Positions 1 to 5,882 of a stretch of 7,785 nucleotides of DNA are shown piece after piece. Under the pieces are notes generated by a model, which worked only from the letters and a program-made list of their open reading frames with translations, was not told where the DNA came from and searched no databases. The first letter of the stretch is position 1. Each line of letters starts with the position of its first letter. The stretch is from Candidatus Kapaibacterium sp. (GTDB taxonomy: Bacteria > Bacteroidota > Ignavibacteria > Kapaibacteriales > UBA2268), in the NCBI GenBank assembly GCA_030835065.1, contig JAUQWR010000400.1:1-7785 (forward strand). The letters run 5' to 3'. The position numbers and the translations under genes were made by a program.

Positions 1-1665
1 CCATTGAATGCAGCTTCGAAGTTCCTTCAGGAAGTTGCTTCAGGCAGTGAATCTTTATCTCAAATTAATGATGATTATAAGGGCGACTATAACGTTATTA
101 AAGAAAATGTTAATATGCTTGCTCATATTTTGTTGAATTTAATCGAAAATATTTCATTATTGATTAACTCAACAGAAAATGGAAATCTGAGCGTGAGAGC
201 AGATGCTGCAAAATTCCAAGGTAAATGGAATTGGATTATTAATGGCATGAATGAAATGATTAATGGTGTTATTAAACCAATAAATGAAGCTAATAGAGTA
301 TTAAACTTGATTAGCAGCGGTGTGGTTAGCGAAAAAATTACTGCCGAATTTAAAGGCGATTTCAACGAAATGAAAAACTCCGTTAATAACCTTTATAGCT
401 GGCTAAACCAACTTATCGATTATGTTACTAAGATTGCTAATGGCGATATGTCTGCTCATATTGATAAAGCATCTGATAAAGATGAAATTCACCAATGGTT
501 GGTTTTATTAAAACATAATATTGAATCATTGACCAATGATGTGAATATGCTTGCTAATAGTGCTGTTGCCGGTGAGCTTAGCGTGAGAGTTAAGTCTGAC
601 AAACATTCTGGCGAATATAAGAAAATTGTGGAAGGATTTAATAATACAATTGATAGTATTCTGCAGCCAGTCAATGAAGCTGTCGGTATATTGAAACTTA
701 TGGCAGATGGAGATCTATCTCAATTGATCTTGGCTGATTACAAAGGCGACCACGAAATATTAAAAGATGCTTTGAACCAATCTCTTGATTCATTAAACAG
801 ATTGCTTACTGAAGTGGATAGGACTGTTGGAGAAGTTACTCGTGGGGCTCTTCAAGTATCTGATGCAAGTACTGCACTTTCGCAAGGTGCTACAGAACAG
901 GCTGCTTCGCTTGAAGAAATAACAAGTTCGATGTCTGAAATAGCTTCTCAAACAAGGCACAATGCAGAAAATGCCAATATTGCCAATAGCCTTACTGTTT
1001 CTGCTAAGGATTCTGCCGAAAAAGGTAAATCTGTGATGAGTGAATTGAATCTAGCTATGAATAATATTACAAAATCTAGCCATGATATTTCTAAGATTAT
1101 TAAAGTAATTGAAGAAATTGCATTCCAGACTAATCTTTTAGCTTTGAATGCAGCTGTCGAAGCGGCCCGTGCCGGTCGTCATGGTAAGGGGTTTGCTGTA
1201 GTTGCAGAAGAAGTAAGAAATCTTGCTGCTCGAAGTGCTAATGCTGCCAAAGAAACAACTGAATTAATTGAAAATAGTATCAGAACTGTCGAAAATGGTA
1301 TGATGCTTTCCACAAGAACTACTGAAGTGCTTGAGGAAATTTATTCAGGTTCAGTCAAGTCTGCAGATATAGTGCAGCAAATTGCAGAATTATCTAACGA
1401 GCAGGCTATGGCAATTTCTCAGATTAATGAAGGTCTTATGCAGATAGATAAAGTAACACAAACTAATACTGCAAGTGCCGAAGAATCTGCTTCTGCTTCT
1501 GAAGAACTATCAGGTCAAGCCTCTGCTCTTAGAAATATGCTTAGCCGATTCAAATTAAAACAAGAGCATAATGACTATGATGATTATCAAGATTATAGTC
1601 AATATCATAATCTGGAAGAAGAATTTACTTCAAATCGACGTAATAAACACTTATTAGGTGATTAG
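1..1665 (+). CDS. Methyl-accepting chemotaxis protein with six HAMP-like repeats (5' end outside window)
   Basis: This is the C-terminal part of a chemoreceptor; the frame is open from base 1, so the true start lies upstream and the TTG at 4 is probably internal. Residues are numbered from that TTG. Residues 13-264 hold six HAMP-like units of 41-46 residues, starting near 13, 58, 104, 145, 188 and 234. Three carry a KGD[YFH] motif (26-29, 117-120, 247-250). No membrane segment is visible, so any sensor and anchor must lie upstream. Residues 265-517 are the antiparallel signalling hairpin, with the tip around IAFQTNLLALNAA (372-384) and EAARAG (386-391). It contacts CheA and CheW in this family. 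Likely methylation sites are E298, E305, E312 and E494. From memory the hairpin aligns without gaps to E. coli Tsr, which places it in the 36-heptad class. The tail (521-541) is rich in Asp and Tyr and has no CheR-tethering NWETF-type end. Confidence 0.95.
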   Translation, partial: PLNAASKFLQEVASGSESLSQINDDYKGDYNVIKENVNMLAHILLNLIENISLLINSTENGNLSVRADAAKFQGKWNWIINGMNEMINGVIKPINEANRVLNLISSGVVSEKITAEFKGDFNEMKNSVNNLYSWLNQLIDYVTKIANGDMSAHIDKASDKDEIHQWLVLLKHNIESLTNDVNMLANSAVAGELSVRVKSDKHSGEYKKIVEGFNNTIDSILQPVNEAVGILKLMADGDLSQLILADYKGDHEILKDALNQSLDSLNRLLTEVDRTVGEVTRGALQVSDASTALSQGATEQAASLEEITSSMSEIASQTRHNAENANIANSLTVSAKDSAEKGKSVMSELNLAMNNITKSSHDISKIIKVIEEIAFQTNLLALNAAVEAARAGRHGKGFAVVAEEVRNLAARSANAAKETTELIENSIRTVENGMMLSTRTTEVLEEIYSGSVKSADIVQQIAELSNEQAMAISQINEGLMQIDKVTQTNTASAEESASASEELSGQASALRNMLSRFKLKQEHNDYDDYQDYSQYHNLEEEFTSNRRNKHLLGD

Positions 1666-1698
1666 TAATAGTTACTAAGCTTGTAAATCATTATTAAT

Positions 1699-1740
1699 TA
1701 ATAGATGCTTGATCTTAAATGATTAAGCATCTATTATTTT
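1699..1740 (+). terminator. Intrinsic terminator of the chemoreceptor gene
   Basis: A 16-bp stem pairs 1699-1714 with 1721-1736. It has one G-U pair (G1711 with T1724), is otherwise perfect, and encloses a 6-base loop (TTAAAT). The stem is followed directly by TTTTATT. It lies 33 bases after the stop codon, so the chemoreceptor transcript should end here and the acetyltransferase unit should use its own promoter. Confidence 0.85.
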
Positions 1741-1886
1741 ATTAAGTCTGTATTTGTTTAGATTGTTTATGTTCATAAATTGTTATAAATATGATTTAGC
1801 TTGTAATTTACAATATTTAATCATAATATTATTTTTCTAATTTTGGAAAATCATTTATTTTAAATAAATTAGTGAAAAAGTATTAT

Positions 1887-1892
1887 AAAGGA
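1887..1892 (+). promoter_or_regulatory. Ribosome binding site that decides the acetyltransferase start
   Basis: AAAGGA lies 6 bases before the ATG at 1899. It touches the ATG at 1893 directly and lies inside the reading frame from the GTG at 1872, so neither of those starts can use it properly. This is the reason for choosing 1899. Confidence 0.6.
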
Positions 1893-1898
1893 ATGATA

Positions 1899-2405
1899 AT
1901 GGAATTTATTCTTAGACCTTGGCGAATAGAAGATGCAGATAGTTTAGTTGAGAATGCAAATAATATAAATATTGCAAAATATTTGACCGATATGTTTCCT
2001 CATCCTTATACAAAGGAAAATGCTGCCAATTTTATAAATTACGCAAATTCTGATGTTCCAATACATATTTTTGCTATAGAAGTGGATAATAAGGCTGTTG
2101 GTGGTATTGGAATACACCCACAAAATGATATTATGCGCAAAAATGCAGAATTGGGTTATTGGCTCGGTGAAAAATATTGGAATATGGGTATTATTTCGAA
2201 GGCTATCAGTTTAATGGTGGACTTTGCATTTAATAATTATGATATTGTTAGGTTATATGCCCGACCATTTGGCAATAATATTGCTTCTCAACGAGTATTA
2301 GAAAAAAATGGTTTTAAACTTGAAGCTCGTATTGAAAAAAATATATTTAAATATGATGAATTTTTAGATGAGTTAATTTATGCACTTAGAAGGAGTAACA
2401 TCTAG
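1899..2405 (+). CDS. GNAT-family N-acetyltransferase, RimJ/RimL-like
   Basis: The 168-residue product has the layout of the Acetyltransf_3 branch of GNAT enzymes, which move an acetyl group from acetyl-CoA to an amine. The N-terminus reads ILRPWRIEDA (4-13). A central strand carries VGGIGIHP (67-74). The acetyl-CoA loop region is ELGYWLGEKYWNMGIISKA (84-102), where WNMGIISKA replaces the more usual W-G-x-G-x-A-x-E-A. The C-terminal signature is NNIASQRVLEKNGF (126-139). The acceptor cannot be read from the sequence; ribosomal protein N-termini, small amines and antibiotics are all known substrates in the superfamily. A GTG at 1872 would add nine residues, but the AAAGGA site favours 1899. The stop codon abuts the start of the next gene, so the two are very likely cotranscribed. 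Confidence 0.88.
   Translation: MEFILRPWRIEDADSLVENANNINIAKYLTDMFPHPYTKENAANFINYANSDVPIHIFAIEVDNKAVGGIGIHPQNDIMRKNAELGYWLGEKYWNMGIISKAISLMVDFAFNNYDIVRLYARPFGNNIASQRVLEKNGFKLEARIEKNIFKYDEFLDELIYALRRSNI
2388..2395 (+). promoter_or_regulatory. Ribosome binding site of the GyrI-like gene
   Basis: AGAAGGAG sits inside the last codons of the acetyltransferase gene, 10 bases before the ATG at 2406. It is the strongest Shine-Dalgarno-like match I noticed near a start in the window and supports a real gene start directly after the TAG at 2403-2405. Confidence 0.65.
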
Positions 2406-2879
2406 ATGTTTGATAGAATTGAAAATTTTAAAGAAATGAAATTAGTTGGACAAAATGTAGAAATGTCTTTTGCTGAGCCAAAAGTTGCTGAGCTTTGGTC
2501 TAAATTTATGCCATTGATTATACAATTAAATAGAAAAAATTCTAATTTATATTCTGTGGAAGTATATTCTGATGATTATTTTGAAAAATTTAATCCAATG
2601 AATAAATTTCAAAAATGGGCTTTGATTGAGGATGAAGGATTTAGTCTTGAAAGTTTGAACTCATTTATAATAAATAATGGTCTGTATGCTGTATTCATTC
2701 ACAAAGGACATCCTAAAGATGGAATTAATACATATAATTATATTTTCTTGGATTGGCTTCCAAATTCTGAGTATTTTTTAGATAATCGTCCTCACTTTGC
2801 AGTAATGGGAGAGAAGTATAACAATAATTCTGCAGATTCAGAAGAAGAAATTTGGATTCCAATTAAACCCAAAATTTAA
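2406..2879 (+). CDS. GyrI-like small-molecule (effector) binding domain protein
   Basis: This 157-residue protein is a stand-alone bacterial effector-binding domain, the fold found at the C-terminus of AraC/Rob-type and BmrR-type regulators and in SbmC/GyrI. The family pattern is visible throughout: an N-terminal strand ending in GQNVEMSF (15-22), a middle strand NGLYAVFIHKG (91-101), then YIFLDWLPNSEYFLD (112-126), RPHFAVMGEKY (128-138) and the closing strand EEEIWIPIK (147-155). There is no DNA-binding helix-turn-helix, so it is not a regulator on its own. Relatives bind or hydrolyse small hydrophobic or cationic molecules. In the RPHF-E pattern that I recall from relatives, a pocket glutamate is expected at position 132, but here it is alanine. 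It follows the acetyltransferase with no spacer, so a role in binding that enzyme's substrate or product is possible but unproven. Confidence 0.85.
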   Translation: MFDRIENFKEMKLVGQNVEMSFAEPKVAELWSKFMPLIIQLNRKNSNLYSVEVYSDDYFEKFNPMNKFQKWALIEDEGFSLESLNSFIINNGLYAVFIHKGHPKDGINTYNYIFLDWLPNSEYFLDNRPHFAVMGEKYNNNSADSEEEIWIPIKPKI

Positions 2880-3593
2880 TTATGATGGTAATAATCCTAA
2901 TGAGATCATTATAAAGATTGGTCCATTGTACATTCCATGAATAAATATTCCGATTAGTGTATTTGATGTTTTATAATATAAATAAGGAATAATAATCATA
3001 ATTGGAATAAGCATAATCATTAAATCAAATCCGAATGGCAGATGAAACATTAGCCAAAGTAATGAATTTATCCACCAATAGCGAGGTTTACTGTTCTTTT
3101 GAATGTATGCCCTCCATAGCAATTCTTCGCCAACAATATTAAAGAAGAACATTGGAAACCACAATAGAAGTAGAAATTTTTCTACGCCGATAAATGGTTT
3201 CATACTAAAAAACCAGGGATTTGTTTCTAATGGTTTTAAATTTAAAGTGGTTAATATTAAGTTTACCACAAAAAATATCATTCCACTGAAGATAAATGTT
3301 GAAATCAATCCTAGAATTGCATAAAGCCAATCTTTTTTATTAAACAAGTTAAGATTAGCTCGACATAAGAAATCCTTGAAATTGCGAGGTTTAATTTTTA
3401 AATAAACTAATATAAACATTGGAATAAAGAGAAAATAACCTGTGATAAACCAATAAACCGCTGGATTGAATGCAAAACTAGATTTTACGAATTTGAATAG
3501 TGTAAACAATAATAAATAGAAATAAAAAGTAAATCCAGAATATATTCCGATAATTTTATATAATGAAAAATACATTGAATTCTGACTTTTCAT
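2880..3593 (-). CDS. CPBP-family intramembrane metalloprotease (CAAX/Abi-type)
   Basis: The 237-residue product is mostly hydrophobic, with roughly six to eight membrane segments. It carries the three motifs of the CPBP (CAAX protease and bacteriocin-processing, Abi) family: EELLWR (E156, E157, R161) for EExxxR, WLMFH (W180 to H184) for the FxxxH position, and HGMYN (H219 to N223) for HxxxN. These residues form the glutamate/histidine active site in the Rce1-like fold, so the protein looks catalytically intact. Family roles include CAAX-like peptide cleavage and bacteriocin maturation or immunity; the substrate here is unknown. The gene begins 5 bp after the stop of the secreted hydrolase-like gene, with a weak AAAGAA ribosome site 8 bases before the ATG, so it is probably the second gene of that unit. 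Its stop abuts the stop of the convergent GyrI-like gene, leaving no room for a separate terminator. Confidence 0.9.
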   Translation of the reverse strand: MKSQNSMYFSLYKIIGIYSGFTFYFYLLLFTLFKFVKSSFAFNPAVYWFITGYFLFIPMFILVYLKIKPRNFKDFLCRANLNLFNKKDWLYAILGLISTFIFSGMIFFVVNLILTTLNLKPLETNPWFFSMKPFIGVEKFLLLLWFPMFFFNIVGEELLWRAYIQKNSKPRYWWINSLLWLMFHLPFGFDLMIMLIPIMIIIPYLYYKTSNTLIGIFIHGMYNGPIFIMISLGLLPS

Positions 3594-3598
3594 ATAAT

Positions 3599-5416
3599 CT
3601 ATTCTTTAATAAAAATTATTGAACTCTTACCGATTCTAATCATATATAGACCGGGTGTAAGTGATGAAATGTCTATTTGTAAATCAGAAGAATTACCATC
3701 AATATCTATTAGCTTATGACCCAAAAGATTATAAATAGTGATATTGTATTCTAACAAATTTTGAGGAATAATAACATGAGCAATATTTTTAACAGGATTA
3801 GGGCTTAAAGAAAATTGTAAGCTATCAGAAATAATAATATCAGTATTATCATTTAAAATATCTCTAATAGCCGCCATTTTGAAATTTCTATCAGAATTAT
3901 TGTAATCATCAGTCAATCCCCAGCATCCATAACGATTATAGCCAGAGAAAAGAGTAAAATACATAGCCAATCCACCACCAATATTTTTCCACCCTTCAAT
4001 ATAGTTGTATTTTAATACATCTTTCATTTTAGCAGTTCGATGAGATAATATTTGAGTACTTAAATTTGTCATATTAGCACCGGAAGGTAGGTGAGGCCCA
4101 CCTTCGTAGGATGTACAGCCTCCAGCTAGCTGCCACTTTGAAGCTTTATTGATATGATTAAACCTATTAAAGCTATTTGAATTATTAGAAATTTGACTGC
4201 TAATATCTTCTATCATACCATCGTTAATTTCTTCAGGATTAGAAGACGCTGATTTAGTTGATTGAAAATATAATGCAGTACTTGTAGCATAAATATATTT
4301 TTTGGGTTCACCAAAAGTTTTGTCTATATAATTCAAATGAATATCCGATCTACCATTATATGCATGCTGACCAGCTAAAACTGTTCTAATTCTTTTATTT
4401 ATTTGTTCGGTACCAAAAATTTCAGCAAATAGATTAGAAATCTCAACAGATCTTCTAGCATAATTTTCATCAAAACTAATTTTATAATGATCTGCTTGGG
4501 CTTTATTGTATGGACCATGAGTAGCTTGAGTAGGGCTCCAAACTTCGTTACTATTTTCAAGATAAATATTAATGTTAGGATTAAGTTTTGATTTAAGGAA
4601 TGCAGCCAGATTTAGTAAATAAGTGGAATCGCATGAGATATGAATATTAATCCAAATATCTTTATTTAATAAATTAGATAATTCAACAATATATTCCCAA
4701 CACCAAGCATCGAGTTTACCATTTAAATTTTTCATAGAATTTTGGGACGCATCATTAGGCGTTTTTCTATTTTCCCATTTCGTTTTTTGAGGATATATAG
4801 GCTCGCCATCCCAAATATTTTGTAGATTATAAAAGCGATAGCAAGAAAAGTCTGCAGATTTACATAGCTTTATAAATTCGTCAGTAAAAATTTTGTTGGT
4901 ATTTAACTCATATCCAGGTCGCATTACTTTAAGATTAGTAATGCCATCATTTTGGGTAGAATTTTTATTTCTCCTTGTATTCGAAAAATTAAGAAATACA
5001 AGACCATGGTTATCATTTGGGAAACCAGAAATTTTAAAATCGAAATAACTAGTATTGGAAGTGGAATCGTAAGATTTTGAAATGAGTTCCACATCAGTAC
5101 CAGAAATTTGAATATTAGCAAAACCCGAAAAAGAGCATTTATAAATACCATTCATATTAATTCTATATTTTTCGGGATCATCAATAGTATTAGTCCATTC
5201 GGTTGCTGGTCTGGCATCCATCAAAACAAGACTGAAATCAGAAAGGGGCCAGCCATAATCATCATAATCGCTAGCATCAGAATATCTGTTGCAGCTATTT
5301 ATTATATTTGTGAATGCTCCAGCATCATCTAAGTTTATGCCTAATTGGAATTCAGCAGTGCATTCATATATATGAATTAGAAGAATGCATATAAAAAGAG
5401 AAAAATTTATCCGCAT
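3599..5416 (-). CDS. Secreted glycoside-hydrolase-like protein with T9SS type A sorting domain
   Basis: The 605-residue product starts with a signal peptide (cleavage likely after A21 in ECTA-EFQ). Residues 23-165 are a beta-rich N-terminal domain. Residues 166-525 resemble a TIM-barrel family often annotated as cellulose-binding-domain protein. INIYLENSNEVW (282-293) gives the Asn290-Glu291 pair expected of a clan-A acid/base, and TSYEGGPHL (435-443) gives Glu438 as candidate nucleophile. MRPGYE (165-170), WEYIVELSNLLNKDIWINI (240-258) and YGCWGLTDD (496-504) fit the same family. The substrate is not readable; a polysaccharide is likely. Residues 533-605, beginning FSLSPNP and ending IIFIKE, are a T9SS type A sorting domain, so the protein should cross the outer membrane by the Por system. 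Eight cysteines remain after the signal peptide and could form disulfides. The ATG at 5416 has an AAGGAA ribosome site about 6 bases upstream. The CPBP protease gene follows at 5 bp. Confidence 0.85.
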   Translation of the reverse strand: MRINFSLFICILLIHIYECTAEFQLGINLDDAGAFTNIINSCNRYSDASDYDDYGWPLSDFSLVLMDARPATEWTNTIDDPEKYRINMNGIYKCSFSGFANIQISGTDVELISKSYDSTSNTSYFDFKISGFPNDNHGLVFLNFSNTRRNKNSTQNDGITNLKVMRPGYELNTNKIFTDEFIKLCKSADFSCYRFYNLQNIWDGEPIYPQKTKWENRKTPNDASQNSMKNLNGKLDAWCWEYIVELSNLLNKDIWINIHISCDSTYLLNLAAFLKSKLNPNINIYLENSNEVWSPTQATHGPYNKAQADHYKISFDENYARRSVEISNLFAEIFGTEQINKRIRTVLAGQHAYNGRSDIHLNYIDKTFGEPKKYIYATSTALYFQSTKSASSNPEEINDGMIEDISSQISNNSNSFNRFNHINKASKWQLAGGCTSYEGGPHLPSGANMTNLSTQILSHRTAKMKDVLKYNYIEGWKNIGGGLAMYFTLFSGYNRYGCWGLTDDYNNSDRNFKMAAIRDILNDNTDIIISDSLQFSLSPNPVKNIAHVIIPQNLLEYNITIYNLLGHKLIDIDGNSSDLQIDISSLTPGLYMIRIGKSSIIFIKE

Positions 5417-5420
5417 AATA

Positions 5421-5430
5421 ATTTCCTTTT
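5421..5430 (-). promoter_or_regulatory. Ribosome binding site of the hydrolase-like gene
   Basis: On the minus strand AAAAGGAAAT precedes ATG 5416, with AAGGAA at normal spacing. It supports this ATG as the start and agrees with the signal peptide beginning at MRINFSLF. Confidence 0.55.
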
Positions 5431-5640
5431 TCTTGTAAATTTAATTATTTTATTTCAAATACCAAACAAGTATTATATTATAACTTATTTATTGTTATTT
5501 AGTTAAATCATGAAAAAATATATAGTTTACTTTTATCTTTTTTCAAATATATGTTTTGATGTAATTGCTTATTATTGTTATATATTAAAGTATAAACTGG
5601 TCACTTTAAGGAATTTTATTATTAAGTAATACAGTAAATC

Positions 5641-5654
5641 TGCTATATATAGCA
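5641..5654. repeat. Perfect 14-bp palindrome
   Basis: TGCTATATATAGCA is a perfect self-complementary sequence with GC pairs near its ends, which makes it less likely to be an accident of AT-rich composition than most palindromes here. It lies about 240 bases from the right-hand gene and 225 from the left-hand gene. A dimeric repressor or activator site is possible; I know of no regulator to assign. Confidence 0.4.
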
Positions 5655-5713
5655 TTGATGAATGGAATAAGCCAATGTGAACATAGAATTTAGAAATTAA
5701 TACAAGGTAGTAA

Positions 5714-5732
5714 ATAAATCAATATGATTTAT
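5714..5732. repeat. 8-bp inverted repeat with 3-bp spacer
   Basis: ATAAATCA and TGATTTAT flank the spacer ATA, giving a 19-bp dyad. The size and symmetry fit a binding site for a homodimeric helix-turn-helix regulator. It does not match the FNR/CRP spacing (TTGAT-N4-ATCAA). Confidence 0.35.
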
Positions 5733-5790
5733 AGTATATGATAGCACGTTTACAATTTCCTTAATTCAAAGAATGAGCTACGTATATTTC

Positions 5791-5817
5791 CGTATTTAAT
5801 GAAAATGAGTAAATACG
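5791..5817. repeat. 8-bp inverted repeat with 11-bp spacer upstream of the Ycf48-like gene
   Basis: CGTATTTA (5791-5798) and TAAATACG (5810-5817) are exact inverted copies, ending 65 bases before the ATG at 5883. The position suits an operator near the promoter or a hairpin in the leader. No T-run follows that would make it a good terminator. Confidence 0.35.
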
Positions 5818-5882
5818 TTTTGTATTTGATTACTATTTATTTTAAGTTTAGATAATTAAATAATCAAACTTTGGAATAAATT

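Larger units (their letters stand above)
5417..5882. other. Divergent intergenic region between the two T9SS cargo genes
   Basis: This 466-bp stretch separates two secreted-protein genes read in opposite directions and should hold both promoters. It is very AT-rich. I find no homologous-looking gene, tRNA-like cloverleaf or long direct repeat in it. It contains three inverted repeats (5641-5654, 5714-5732, 5791-5817), listed separately. GTATTTG occurs about 40 bases before the left gene (on the minus strand, 5456-5462) and about 55 bases before the right gene (5822-5828). It partly resembles the Bacteroidota -7 element TAnnTTTG, but the match is incomplete. A 39-codon open frame at 5510-5629 lacks a ribosome site and is not called. 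Confidence 0.6.

Noticed and set aside
4..6. TTG at 4 as the true start of the chemoreceptor
   Set aside because: The frame is open to the window edge, there is no ribosome site in view, and the first HAMP-like unit is already under way, so the gene must begin upstream.
1801..1813. TTGTAA-T-TTACAA dyad before the acetyltransferase unit as an operator
   Set aside because: The arms are 6 bp and almost all A/T in an AT-rich spacer, so chance is likely. The same applies to ATTTATT/AATAAAT at 1853-1869.
1872..1898. GTG at 1872 or ATG at 1893 as the acetyltransferase start
   Set aside because: The AAAGGA site at 1887-1892 lies inside or directly against these starts and is well placed only for ATG 1899, which also begins the protein right at the first GNAT strand.
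2898..2911. TAATGAGATCATTA dyad near the convergent junction as a bidirectional terminator
   Set aside because: The arms are only 6 bp with a 2-base centre, there is no T-run, and it lies within the protease coding sequence.
5510..5629. 39-codon open frame starting MKKYIVYFYLF in the divergent intergenic region
   Set aside because: It has no ribosome site (TTTAGTTAAATC precedes the ATG), consists mostly of AT-rich codons, and its hydrophobic start is expected from T-rich sequence. It could be a small membrane peptide, but nothing supports that.
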